Assembly (NCBI GenBank): GCA_963817635.1
Contig: CAWFPR010000032.1
Coordinates: 1 to 64,000, forward strand
DNA length: 64,000 bases
Direction: 5' to 3'
Source of the DNA: CAWFPR01 sp963817635
Lineage (GTDB): Bacteria > Acidobacteriota > Vicinamibacteria > Vicinamibacterales > 2-12-FULL-66-21
Shown here piece by piece: positions 1 through 8,905 of the stretch (position 1 is the stretch's first letter; the number at the start of each line of letters is the position of its first letter). The translations under genes and the position numbers were made by a program. The notes under the pieces are model-generated. The model had not been told where the DNA came from, made no database searches, and worked only from the letters and a program-made list of their open reading frames with translations.

Positions 1-504
1 TTCACCCTCGTCGAGCTGCTGATCGTCATGGCCATCATCGGGGTGCTGGCCGCGATCTCGATGGCGCTCTACAGAAACGCGCGGGTCCGCGGCAACGAGG
101 CGGCCGTGGTCGCGGCCCTGCGCGCCATCAACGACGCGCAGTTCTCATACGCACAGGTGTGCGGAAACCAGCGGTTCGCGCCGACGCTCGTCAGCCTCGG
201 GACTCCCGTGCCGACGACCGGCCATGCCTTCCTGAGCCCCGACCTCGTCCAGTCCGACCCGGTGGAGTATCACGGGTATCTCATCGCGCTCAGCGGCTCG
301 GCCCTGACCGACGGGACCCGCACCTGCACCGGCGACGCACCTCTGTCCGCGTATCAGGTGACCGCCGACCCGGTCCAGCCCGGACTGTCGGGCATCAGGT
401 TCTTTGCCACGAACAGCGATCGCGCCATCTTCGAGGACACGACCACGTTTGTCGGGACGATGCCGGAGTTGGGCGCCCCCAGCCACGGGTCCGAGGCGAA
501 GTAG
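1..504 (+). CDS. Type IV pilin, 5' end cut by window edge
   Basis: Translation from base 1 gives FTLVELLIVMAIIG, the type IV pilin signature, with Phe at mature position 1 and Glu at 5. Only the short leader ending in Gly is missing. The visible 167 residues have a hydrophobic N-terminal helix (about 1-25), which anchors the subunit in the inner membrane and forms the fibre core, then a globular head. Cysteines at mature positions 54 and 109 could form a disulfide. The gene heads a cluster with a disulfide-forming enzyme, prepilin peptidase, minor pilins and PilY1, so a PilA-type pilus subunit is more likely than a type II secretion pseudopilin. The stop is TAG at 502-504. Confidence 0.88.
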   Translation, partial: FTLVELLIVMAIIGVLAAISMALYRNARVRGNEAAVVAALRAINDAQFSYAQVCGNQRFAPTLVSLGTPVPTTGHAFLSPDLVQSDPVEYHGYLIALSGSALTDGTRTCTGDAPLSAYQVTADPVQPGLSGIRFFATNSDRAIFEDTTTFVGTMPELGAPSHGSEAK

Positions 505-513
505 CCGCCGAGC

Positions 514-561
514 CGGGCGCGAGCCCTGGGCGCCGAGTCCGAGCGCCGAGCGCTGAGCACC
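514..561. repeat. Degenerate heptad array after the pilin stop
   Basis: Starting 10 bases after the pilin stop, the sequence steps in 7-base units: CGGGCGC, GAGCCCT, GGGCGCC, GAGTCC (six), GAGCGCC, GAGCGCT, GAGCACC. The same style of array recurs elsewhere in the window. It fills about half of the 98-base gap before the next gene and shows no ORF or clear hairpin. Confidence 0.55.
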
Positions 562-602
562 TTGACCGGCGCCCGCGCGCGAAGTACAACTGAAACGTCC
601 GC

Positions 603-1790
603 ATGACCACACTGAGCCGCAATCTGCTGTTGGCCGGCGCCGCGCTGGGCCTCGCTGCCGCCTCCACGTCCAGCTACGTGCACTACAAGCTGCTCACCCA
701 GCCCGCGTACACGAGTTTCTGCGACGTCAGCGAGTCGGTGAGCTGCACCGCGGCCTATCTGAGCCGCTACGGCAGCTTCATGGGCGTGCCCGTGGCGCTC
801 GCCGGAGTCGCCTTCTTCGTCCTGGTCCTGGCCCTGGCGCTCGTGGCGCGCGGCCGGACGCACGCTGCCGAGAGCGCGCCCGGGTACATCTTCGCCTTGT
901 CGACGGTCGGCCTCGCCTTCGTGCTGTACCTGGGCTGGGCCTCGTACGTGGTGCTCAGGGAGTTCTGCATGCTCTGCGCGGCCACCTATGTTGCCGTCAT
1001 CGCCCTGTTCATCATCTCCGGAGGAGCGACGGATTTTCCCATGACCACTTTGCCCCGCCGCGCGCTGCGTGATGCGCGCACCCTGATCGCGAGCCCCGTG
1101 GCGCTCGTGTTCCTGCTGCTCTTCGCTGGCGGCGCCGGCTCGCTGGTCGCCTACTTCCCGCACGACGCCTCCGGCACCGAGGCGGCCCAGTCGCCGGACG
1201 GCTATCCGCCGCTGACCGAGCAGCAGCGGGCCGATCTCGAGAAATGGTGGGACGTCCAGCAGAAGGAAGACCTGCCCATTCCGAGCGAGGGCGCCAAGGT
1301 GCTCATCGTGAAGTTCAGCGACTTCATGTGCCCAGGCTGCCGCCAGACCTACGAACTGTACAAGCCGATCCTCGCCAAGTACGAGGCCACGGGCCAGGTC
1401 CGCTACGTCGAAAAGCAGTTTCCGCTCGAGGCCGAGTGCAACCAGTACGCCCCGTCGAACCATTTCGCGTCCTGCGAGGCGGCGGCGGCCGTGGTCATGG
1501 CGCGATCGAAGGGAACGGCCGATAAGCTGGAGCAGTGGCTCTTCACGAACCAGGCCCTGCTGACCCGCGACGTCGTGCGCAAGGCCGCCCAGGACATCGG
1601 CGGCGTCCCCGACTTCGACGCCCGCTACGACCATGCGCTCCAGGAAGTGAAGATGGACGCGGGGCTCGGCGGTCTGCTCCAGATCAAGTCAACGCCGACC
1701 TTCTTCATCAATGGCCGGCGGATCGTGGGGGGCGTGCCGCCGCAGGCCTTCGACGCGCTGATCCAGATGGCACTCGACCAGGCAAAGTAG
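603..1790 (+). CDS. VKOR-DsbA fusion, disulfide bond forming enzyme
   Basis: This 395-residue inner-membrane protein probably makes disulfides in exported proteins and passes the electrons to quinone. The N-terminal half is a vitamin K epoxide reductase (VKOR) domain with several membrane helices, a loop cysteine pair at residues 40 and 48, and the active-site CMLC at 123-126. The C-terminal half is a periplasmic DsbA/thioredoxin-like domain with CPGC at 244-247 and a cis-proline loop in STPTFFING. VKOR fused to a thioredoxin-like partner is a known replacement for DsbB plus DsbA. It follows a pilin with two cysteines and precedes pilus genes, so pilus subunits are likely substrates. That link is inferred from position only. 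Confidence 0.9.
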   Translation: MTTLSRNLLLAGAALGLAAASTSSYVHYKLLTQPAYTSFCDVSESVSCTAAYLSRYGSFMGVPVALAGVAFFVLVLALALVARGRTHAAESAPGYIFALSTVGLAFVLYLGWASYVVLREFCMLCAATYVAVIALFIISGGATDFPMTTLPRRALRDARTLIASPVALVFLLLFAGGAGSLVAYFPHDASGTEAAQSPDGYPPLTEQQRADLEKWWDVQQKEDLPIPSEGAKVLIVKFSDFMCPGCRQTYELYKPILAKYEATGQVRYVEKQFPLEAECNQYAPSNHFASCEAAAAVVMARSKGTADKLEQWLFTNQALLTRDVVRKAAQDIGGVPDFDARYDHALQEVKMDAGLGGLLQIKSTPTFFINGRRIVGGVPPQAFDALIQMALDQAK

Positions 1791-1809
1791 CCTGCCGGAG
1801 CGTGAGTTG

Positions 1810-2794
1810 ATGCCGGTCGCGATACGCATCGAGGAACTCACGAAGGACTACGCGGTCGGATTCTGGCGCCGCCGGGCGTATCCGCGCGCTCGACCGGCTG
1901 ACCCTCGAGGTCGAGCGCGGCGAGGTGTTCGGGTTTCTCGGCCCCAACGGGGCCGGCAAGACGACGACCCTCAAGCTGCTGATGCAGCTGATTTTCCCGA
2001 CATCGGGGCGGGCCGAGATCCTCGGCTGCCCGGCCGGCGACCTCCAGATGCGCCGCCGCATCGGGTACCTTCCTGAAAATCCGTCGTTCTACGACTACCT
2101 GACAGCCGAGGAACTCCTTACCTATTTCGCGCAGCTGTTCGGATACCCCGGCGCCGAGCGCAAACGGCGGGTCGGCCAGCTGCTCGATCGCGTCGGCATC
2201 GGGGCGGAGCGGCGGCTGCAGCTCCGGAAGTTCTCGAAGGGCATGATCCAGCGCGTCGGCATCGCCCAGGCGCTCCTGAACGATCCCGAGGTCGCTCTTC
2301 CTCGACGAGCCGATGTCGGGCCTCGATCCGCTCGGACGCCGTGACGTCCGCGCGCTCATCCTCGAGCTGCGCGATCAGGGCCGGACGGTCTTCTTCAGCT
2401 CCCACATCCTGGCGGATGCCGAGGCGCTCTGCGGCCGCGTCGCGGTGGTCGCCGGCGGCCGACTGGCGGCCTCGGGGCGCCTGACGGACATCCTCGCCTT
2501 CCACGTGCGCGGCTGGGAGCTCGTCGATCGTCGAACCTGCAGCCCGACGTGCTCGCGCGCCTGTCGCCCGCGCCGCGCCGCGCGCTCGAGATTTCTCCGG
2601 GCCGCTACAGCCTCGAGCTGCCGCTCGACCAGCAGCCCGAACGCGTGCTCGCCGAGCTGAGCGCGACCGGCGCGGCGCTCGTCTCGCTCAATCCCGTCCG
2701 CGACACGCTCGAGGACTTCTTCGTCAAGCGGGTGGCGGAAGCGGACGGCCGGGCGCACACGCCGGGCGGGGAGGGGCGTCATGCGGGCGATTAG
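1810..2794 (+). CDS. ABC transporter ATPase, PilH-like, frameshifted
   Basis: The reconstructed protein (about 327 residues) is a DrrA/CcmA-type ABC ATPase. It has Walker A GPNGAGKTT (near 1950), a Q-loop region GYLPENPSFYD, signature FSKGMIQR and Walker B FLDEPMSGLDP (near 2300). The reading frame changes three times, near 1876, 2290 and 2535, while conserved ABC sequence continues on both sides of each break. Its end overlaps the permease start by 14 bases. A PilH/PilI ABC transporter beside pilA and pilD is known from Myxococcus xanthus, where it is needed for pilus assembly, so the same role is inferred. The ATG at 1810 lies next to a TTG at 1807. The breaks look like sequence errors but a recent pseudogene cannot be excluded. 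Confidence 0.8.
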
Positions 2795-3588
2795 CTCCGT
2801 TGCCGTCAACGTGTTCCGGGAATCGGTCCGGGATCGCGTGCCGTACAACCTGGTGGTGTTCGCCGTCCTCCTGATTGCTTCGTCGTACCTGCTCGGCCAG
2901 CTCACGGCTGGCCAGGACGTGAAGATCATCAAGGACCTTGGATTGGCGGCCACGTCGGTCTTCGGGCTGTTCATCGCGATTTTCATCGGCATCGGCCTGG
3001 TGTCGAAGGAGGTCGAGCGGCGGAGCATCTATGCGCTGCTCGCCAAGCCGGTCAGCCGCGCGCAGTTCATCATCGGCAAATACGTCGGCCTCGTACCTGA
3101 CGCTGGGAGCCAACGTCGCGGTGATGTCGGTCGCGCTCTACGCGGTCCTGGCGTACCTGACGTGGGCCGCTCCGTCCTCCGCGCGCGCCGGATGGGACGC
3201 GCCCGGCCTCGACCCGGCGCTGTTGAAAGCGATCTTCCTGATCTTCGTGCAACTGATGATCGTGACGGCGATCGCGCTGTTCTTCTCGACCTTCTCGACC
3301 CCGATCCTCTCTGCGGCCTTGACCTTCGGCCTGTTCGTGGCGGGACATTTCAACACCGACCTCAAGAACTTCGACCGGGTCGTCAACTCGACGGCCGCGG
3401 TCTGGCTGGCGCGCGGCGTCTACCACGTCATCCCCGACCTGTCGGCATTCGACGTCAAAACCGAGGTCGTGCACGGGCTGCCGGTGACCGCCGGGTACCT
3501 GCTGACCACGGCGGCGTACGGCGCGGCCTACATCGTCGCGCTGCTTCTCGCCGCCACGCTGATCTTCTCGCGCAGGGACTTCAAGTGA
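2781..3588 (+). CDS. ABC-2 type permease, PilI-like, one frameshift
   Basis: About 269 residues with around six hydrophobic segments, the partner of the ATPase just upstream. The N-terminal part, with VPYNLVVFAVLLIASSYLLG and GLVSKEVERRSIYALLAKP, is typical of ABC-2 permeases of the NosY/GldF kind. The frame shifts by one near 3090 inside a conserved helix and then continues cleanly to LIFSRRDFK. The start overlaps the ATPase end by 14 bases and the stop overlaps the next gene's GTG in a GTGA, so the genes are probably translationally coupled. A role in pilus biogenesis is inferred from the M. xanthus pilH-pilI arrangement; the transported substrate is unknown. Confidence 0.75.
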
Positions 3589-4494
3589 GGCTCAACGGCC
3601 GCCGTCCGCTCGTGGGCATCGCGGCGGTCCTGTCGCTCGCCGCGGCCATCGCGCTCCAGGTGGTGCGCGACCGGATCTACCCGCGCGCGGATGCACAGGC
3701 GGCGGCGATCCTGTACATCCCGTCCGGCGCGGTGCTGCAACGCCTGGTCCTGCTCGTACGACGCGCTGGCGGCGGACGTGTACTGGATTCGCGCGATTCA
3801 ATACTACGGAGGCAACCGACTCGCCGAACCTGCGACAAAAGCACCACTACGAGTTGCTGTACCCGATGCTCGACATCGCCACCACGCTCGACCCGTACTT
3901 CAACATCGCCTACCGGTTCGGTGCCATCTTCCTCAGCGAGGGCTACCCGGGAGGGCCGGCGCGCCCGGACCAGGCGGTGGCGCTGCTGCGCAAGGGCATT
4001 GCGGCCCGGCCCGGGCGGTGGGAGTACTACATGGACATCGGCTTCGTGTACTACTGGCACCTGCGCGATTTCACCCGCGCGGCCGAGTGGGTCCGGCGCG
4101 CCTCCGAACAGCCGGACGCGCCGAACTGGCTGCGCTCCGCTGGCCGCGACGATGCTCGATCCAGGGGCAGGATCGGCGGGCGGCGCGGTTCATGTGGCAG
4201 CAGATTGCCCAGTCGGAAGAGGCGTGGCTGCGCGCCTCGGCGGCGCACGCCCTCCAGCAGCTCGACGCGCTCGATCTCATCGACCGGCTGCAGCCGGTGG
4301 TCGCTGGCGATGCGCCGCCGGCGGGTTCCCGCTTTTCGTGGGAGTGGTTCGTGCGGCGCGGCCGGCTCCGGGGGATTCCGATCGACCCGGCCGGCGTGCC
4401 GTTTCATCTCGATCCGGAAACGGGCCGCATCACCGTGTCGCCGGAATCGCCGCTGTTCCCGATGCCCGACGACATCCGGCGGGAGCTTCAGTGA
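3585..4494 (+). CDS. TPR-like protein of the pilus ABC set, frameshifted
   Basis: The start is GTG in a GTGA overlap with the permease stop. A membrane anchor comes first (residues about 8-25), then the segment ending in YDALAADVYWIRAIQYYG, then TPR-like helices around LDPYFNIAYRFGAIFLSEGYPGG and a C-terminal globular part. Reading it needs frame changes near 3765, 3830 and 4140. It sits between the ABC permease and prepilin peptidase, the place where M. xanthus keeps its PilG/H/I accessory genes, so a PilG-like scaffold role is possible. I infer this from position; the sequence itself only shows an anchored helical-repeat protein. Confidence 0.62.
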
Positions 4495-5264
4495 ACGGCG
4501 ACGCGATGCCGCTGACGTTCACCATCATCCTGGGGCTGGCCTTCGGCAGCTTCTTCAACGTCTGCATCCACCGCATCCCGCGCGGCCTGTCCCTCACGCG
4601 TCCCGGCTCGCGCTGTCCGGGCTGCGGCCATGCGCTGGGCTGGTACGACAACATTCCCGTTCTCAGCTACGCGATGCTCGGCGGCCGGTGCCGGACGTGC
4701 CGGCAGCCGATCAGCGTCCGGTATCCGCTCGTCGAGCTGATCACCTGCGGCGTGTTCGTGTTGCACTTCTTCGCGTTCGGCCTGACGCCGCTGTTCTTCG
4801 TCCGCCTCGCCTTCGCCTCGGCGCTGATCGTGCTGTTCGCGATCGATCTCGAGCATCACCTGCTGCCCGACGTCATCACGCTCCCCGGCATCGCCGCGGG
4901 GCTGGCCTGCAGTGTCTTTCTGCCGCCGGGGCTGCGCGATGCGGCTATCGGCGTCGTGGCGGGGGGCGGCGTGCTCTGGCTGATTGGCGAAGCCTACTAC
5001 CGCTATTCGGGGCATGAAGGGATGGGAGGCGGCGACGTCAAGATGCTCGCGATGATTGGCGCCTTCCTCGGCTGGCAGCTCATGTTCGTGACACTCGTGC
5101 TGTCCTCGTTTGCCGGCTCGATTGCCGGGCTTGCGGTCATCGCCGCGCGTCGAGGCGGGTTGAAGTACGCACTGCCGTACGGCACGTTCCTGGCCCTCGG
5201 TGCGCTCGTCGCGTCGCTTGTGGGGGAACGTATGGTCGCCTGGTACCTGGGGTTCTATCCATGA
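4491..5264 (+). CDS. pilD: Prepilin peptidase / N-methyltransferase
   Basis: This 257-residue inner-membrane aspartic protease cleaves prepilin leaders after Gly and methylates the new N-terminus. The N-terminal cytoplasmic domain has two CxxC pairs (CPGCGH and CRTC) flanking WYDNIPVLSYAMLGGR, and ISVRYPLVE follows. The catalytic aspartates lie in AIDLEHHLLPD and GGGDVKM. GTG at 4491 is preferred over ATG at 4506 because GGGAG sits five bases upstream and the codon overlaps the previous stop (GTGA). It would process the pilin at the start of the window and the minor pilins that follow. The end overlaps the kinase start in an ATGA. Confidence 0.93.
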   Translation: MNGDAMPLTFTIILGLAFGSFFNVCIHRIPRGLSLTRPGSRCPGCGHALGWYDNIPVLSYAMLGGRCRTCRQPISVRYPLVELITCGVFVLHFFAFGLTPLFFVRLAFASALIVLFAIDLEHHLLPDVITLPGIAAGLACSVFLPPGLRDAAIGVVAGGGVLWLIGEAYYRYSGHEGMGGGDVKMLAMIGAFLGWQLMFVTLVLSSFAGSIAGLAVIAARRGGLKYALPYGTFLALGALVASLVGERMVAWYLGFYP

Positions 5265-6526
5265 CCCGGGCGGGCTACCTGCTCCTTGGCCTGACCGCGA
5301 TCGTCGCGGCGCTGGCTGGCATTCTCGCCTTCGCGGCGGCGAAGTTCTTCTCCGCAGCACGGGCGGCGGCAAAGGACTCACGCAAGGAAGGCGCCGAAAC
5401 CGCGTTCATGGCCGCAGCCATGGAAGATGCGGTCAAGGGCCTCCGCGTGCAGGAACGCGCGATGAAGGCGCGCGCCGAGGCGTCCGAGCGGTTGAGCACC
5501 GAAATCATCGAGAGCATGACGTCCGGCCTGCTCGTCGTCAGCGAGGACGGTACGGTCAGGACCCTCAACCCCGCCGGCCGGCGCCTGCTCGGGCTTCCGG
5601 AGGCCGACTGGACGCAGAACTACCGCGACGTGCTCGGCGAGTCTGGCCGTCCCCTGGCGGGTGTGCTCGACGAGTGCCTCGTCACGACGAAGCCGATCGT
5701 GCGCCGCGCCGTGCAGATGGAGCGCGAGGCGGGCGGCACATCGCACCTGGGAGTCACGGTGTCTCCCATCCGCGACGAGTCGGGCCACCCTCACGGTGCG
5801 ATTTGCCTGTTCACCGACCTGAGCGATGTCGTCGAGCTCGAGGACCAGCTGCGACTGAAGGACAGCCTCGCGCGGCTTGGCGAGCTCACCGCCGGTATCG
5901 CGCACGAGTTCCGCAATGGCCTCGCCACGATTCACGGCTACAGCCGACTGCTGGACCTCGAGCAGCTCGTACCAGAATTCCGGCCCTACCTGATCGGCAT
6001 CCGCGAAGAAACCGAGGCCCTCGGACAGGTCGTGACGAATTTCCTCAACTTCGCGAAACCCGCGGAGCTGACGCCGGTCCCGGTGGACATGCGCGCCATC
6101 GCGGAACGGGCGGCCGAAGAGATCCGCGCCGATGCGCACGCGCGCGGCGGCGAGGTCACTGTCCGTGGGGAGTTCGCGCCGATCGAAGGCGACGAGGTCA
6201 TGCTGCGCCAGGCGTTCAGCAACCTGTGTCGCAACGCCCTCGAGGCGTGCGCCGATGCCGCCACACCGCCGCGGATCACGCTCGACGGCGCGGTCGATCC
6301 GTCGGGTATGCTGCGGGTCACCGTCAGCGACAACGGCCCCGGGCTTACTGCAGCCGCGGCCCCGCGCATCTTCCGGCCGTTCTTCACGACGAAGGCCCAG
6401 GGCACCGGCCTGGGACTGGCCCTGGTTCAGAAGATCATCGTCACCCACAACGGGCGCGTCAGCGCGGTCAACGGCGAGCAGGGTGGTGCGCGCCTCGTCG
6501 TACTCCTCCCGATCCGCGGCCGCTAG
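5261..6526 (+). CDS. PilS-like sensor histidine kinase
   Basis: A 421-residue kinase with one N-terminal membrane helix (about 7-29), a coiled linker, a PAS domain (about 80-190), the H-box AGIAHEFRNGLATIHGY with phospho-acceptor His215, an N-box (NLCRNALEA) and G-boxes SDNGPGL and GTGLGLALVQ. With a single helix, it may sense a membrane or cytoplasmic cue rather than a large periplasmic ligand. It overlaps pilD by four bases and lies between pilD and the minor pilins. Its likely partner is the NtrC-type regulator at 14593-15981, making a PilS/PilR-like pair for sigma-54 control of pilus genes. The pairing is inferred. Confidence 0.85.
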   Translation: MTRAGYLLLGLTAIVAALAGILAFAAAKFFSAARAAAKDSRKEGAETAFMAAAMEDAVKGLRVQERAMKARAEASERLSTEIIESMTSGLLVVSEDGTVRTLNPAGRRLLGLPEADWTQNYRDVLGESGRPLAGVLDECLVTTKPIVRRAVQMEREAGGTSHLGVTVSPIRDESGHPHGAICLFTDLSDVVELEDQLRLKDSLARLGELTAGIAHEFRNGLATIHGYSRLLDLEQLVPEFRPYLIGIREETEALGQVVTNFLNFAKPAELTPVPVDMRAIAERAAEEIRADAHARGGEVTVRGEFAPIEGDEVMLRQAFSNLCRNALEACADAATPPRITLDGAVDPSGMLRVTVSDNGPGLTAAAAPRIFRPFFTTKAQGTGLGLALVQKIIVTHNGRVSAVNGEQGGARLVVLLPIRGR

Positions 6527-6663
6527 CCGCCAGAATTGTTACCACCGGGCACAAAATGGTACATCGGCGCCCGCCGATGCCCCTGGCGACAGGCCGCGAA
6601 TCAAGACCTAACCGACTGCAAAACATAGAGTTACCGGGTCCGGCAGTGAGCGACGGACTCGGC

Positions 6664-6679
6664 TGGCAGTCCCATTGCT
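6664..6679 (+). promoter_or_regulatory. Sigma-54 promoter of the minor pilin cassette
   Basis: TGGCAG-N5-TTGCT places the -24 GG (6665-6666) and -12 GC (6677-6678) elements exactly 12 bases apart, as sigma-54 requires. The predicted start is near 6689, only about six bases before the ATG at 6695, so the transcript would be nearly leaderless. The 168-base gap between the kinase and the first minor pilin contains nothing else I can identify. An NtrC-type activator carrying GAFTGA is encoded at the end of the cassette. Confidence 0.72.
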
Positions 6680-6694
6680 CGACTGGAACTCAGA

Positions 6695-7246
6695 ATGTCC
6701 AGGTTCCATCGTTCGGATCGCGGTTTCTCACTCATCGAACTGATGATCGTGCTGGCAGTTATTGGAACGATTGCCGCGATGTCGGTGCCGGTCATGCGCG
6801 ATATCACCGCGAGTATCAAGCTTTCCGAGGCCTCGCGCATGGTGGAGCGCGAGTTGCAGAGTGCCCGGCTGAAATCCGTATCGACGAATCGGACGCTCCG
6901 CGTGCGGCCCAACTGTCCGGCGGCTGGCTACATCAGGACCGTCGAACTGCTCGGGACCGCCGAGGACACGGCGGCGAACCGCTGCCTTCAGACGGCGTAC
7001 CCGTTCCCGGCTCCCGATCAGGATGTGATCACGCGCCCGAACTTCGACGGCCCGGTGCGGGCGATTCCCAACGGGGCCACCGTGTCGAACACGATCGTCG
7101 AGTTCAGGCCGGACGGCAGGGCGCTGCAAGTCGTCGCCGGCGTGTCTCAGAACATCGACGCGCCGGTCACGATCACGATCACGCGTCAGGGCAAATCCAA
7201 GTCGGTGACGATCAATGCCGCAGGCAAAATCGAGTATGCGCAATAG
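6695..7246 (+). CDS. Minor pilin, GspH/FimT family
   Basis: A 183-residue prepilin. The leader MSRFHRSDRG is followed by FSLIELMIVLAVIGTIAAMS, with cleavage expected after Gly10 and Glu at +5. The C-terminal part has the beta-rich head typical of GspH/FimT (residues about 45-180), including two cysteines (in RPNCPAAGY and NRCLQTAY) that could pair. FimT-like pilins belong to the tip complex that starts pilus assembly. It is the first gene of a five-gene cassette ending in PilY1 and overlaps the next pilin by 11 bases. Confidence 0.85.
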   Translation: MSRFHRSDRGFSLIELMIVLAVIGTIAAMSVPVMRDITASIKLSEASRMVERELQSARLKSVSTNRTLRVRPNCPAAGYIRTVELLGTAEDTAANRCLQTAYPFPAPDQDVITRPNFDGPVRAIPNGATVSNTIVEFRPDGRALQVVAGVSQNIDAPVTITITRQGKSKSVTINAAGKIEYAQ

Positions 7247-7799
7247 CCGGGGGTTCAGCCTCGTCGAAGTCATCATCGCCATGGGGATCCTCACGGCGGT
7301 GGCGCTGGGCATCGCGCAGCTGTTCGCGGCGACCAGCCGCACGAATCTCATCGCGCGGGGCCAGACCTCCGCGACCGCGCTGGCCGAGCAGAAGATGGAG
7401 CAGCTCCGCTCGCTCACCTGGGGATTCGACGCCAATGGGCAGGGGTTGCCGCTGACCGATACCACGACGAACGTGGCCGTGTCGCCGCCGACCGCGACGG
7501 GCACCGGACTCAATCCCTCGCCGGCTGACGCCCTGGAGCGGAACCGGCCCGGGTTCGTGGACTTCGTCGACGAGAACGGCGCGTGGGTGGGCACCGGCAA
7601 CGTGATGCCGGCCCGCACCCGGTACATCCGGCGGTGGTCGATCGAGCCGCTGCCGACCAATCCGAACAACACCATCGTCATCCAGGTGCTGGTCATGCCG
7701 GTCGCCGACGAGATGTCGCGCGTCGAGTCCATATTCACCCGCACCCGCATGCCGGGTGACGCGCTGCTCATCACCGTGAAGACGAGGAAAGCATCATGA
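7236..7799 (+). CDS. Minor pilin, PilV family
   Basis: A prepilin of 187 residues with a six-residue leader MRNSRG followed by FSLVEVIIAMGILTAVALG. ATG 7236 gives the usual short leader; an in-frame ATG at 7215 would add seven residues. The head is soluble and lacks other recognisable motifs. PilV-type pilins join PilW and PilX in a tip complex carrying PilY1. It overlaps the gene before by 11 bases and the gene after by four (ATGA), consistent with one transcript from the sigma-54 promoter at 6664. Confidence 0.82.
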   Translation: MRNSRGFSLVEVIIAMGILTAVALGIAQLFAATSRTNLIARGQTSATALAEQKMEQLRSLTWGFDANGQGLPLTDTTTNVAVSPPTATGTGLNPSPADALERNRPGFVDFVDENGAWVGTGNVMPARTRYIRRWSIEPLPTNPNNTIVIQVLVMPVADEMSRVESIFTRTRMPGDALLITVKTRKAS

Positions 7800-8891
7800 C
7801 GCGCCCCGACACGCCGGCTGGCGAGCGACTCGGGTTATTCGCTCATCGAGCTGCTCATCTCGACGGCGATCATGGTCACGATCACCGGCGCCATCTTCAG
7901 CCTGATGAACCCGGCGCAGGGGAGCGCCAAGGCGCAGCCGGAAGTCGCCGACATGCAGCAGCGGAGCCGTGTCGGCAGCGAGACCCTGTTCAAGGAACTC
8001 GTCATGGCCGGGGCCGGACCCTACCAGGGGCCGGTGCGCGGCGCGCTCGTCAACTTCTTCGCGCCAATCCTGCCGCGCCGCACGGGGCGGACCGCGCCGG
8101 ATCAGCCGACCACGTTCCGGACCGACGCGATCACGCTCGCGTATCTTCCGAACAGCTATTCGCAGACGACCATCAGCGCGTCCATGCCGCCGAACTCGGC
8201 CGAGTTGAAGGTGAACGACCAGCTGAACTGCCCGCATGGCGAGGCGCTGTGCGGATTCACCGAGGGCATGGAGGTCATCATCTTCGACGACACCGGGCAC
8301 TTCGACACGTTCACGATCACGCAGGTGCAGGACGCGGCGGGCCACCTGCAGCACCGCGGCCAGGACCTGAACTACACGTATGACGCGGGGTCGTCGGTGA
8401 CGCAGATCGAAAGCAACACCTACTATCTGGACCGCAACACGAACAAGCTGATGCGTGACGATGGCGGCGGCACGATCGTGCCGCTGGTCGACAACGTCGT
8501 GGATCTGCGGTTCGACTATTACGGCGACATCAATCCGCCGCTGCTGCCCAAGCCTCCCGCCGGCGTGGCCAACTGCCTGTACGACGCGGCCGGGAACTAC
8601 GCGGGCCTGCCGGTGCTCGCGCCAAACGACGGGTCCCTCGCGATTTTGACCGCGGCCCAGTTGACCGACGGGCCGTGGTGCGGAAGCGGAACCAACCAGT
8701 TCGATGCGGATCTGCTGCGTATCCGCAAGGTGCGCGTGACGTACCGCGTGCAGTCGGCCAATGCCGCGCTGCGCGGCAGCGACCCGGCCCTGTTCAAGAA
8801 CCCGGGACAGGCGCAAGGCGGCGAACGGTTCATCCCGGACTACACCGTCATGTTCGACGTATCGCCCCGCAACCTGAACCTCACCCGGTAG
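7796..8891 (+). CDS. Minor pilin, PilW family, frameshift in leader
   Basis: About 364 residues. The gene starts with MTRPDTPAGER, then the frame changes near 7830 and continues as DSGYSLIELLISTAIMVTITGAIF, a clear prepilin helix with cleavage between Gly and Tyr. The large head (about 330 residues) and the place between PilV and PilX fit PilW. Loss of a CG pair from a CGCG run, or one extra base, would explain the break. As written, no prepilin would be made unless translation restarts inside the helix. The end is TAG at 8889-8891. Confidence 0.75.
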
Positions 8892-8905
8892 GTGGAACGA
8901 AGATC

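Noticed and set aside
2781..5264. A single 827-residue open frame covering permease, TPR gene and prepilin peptidase
   Set aside because: Its middle part is low-complexity shadow sequence; the frame joins two unrelated proteins only because of indels in between.
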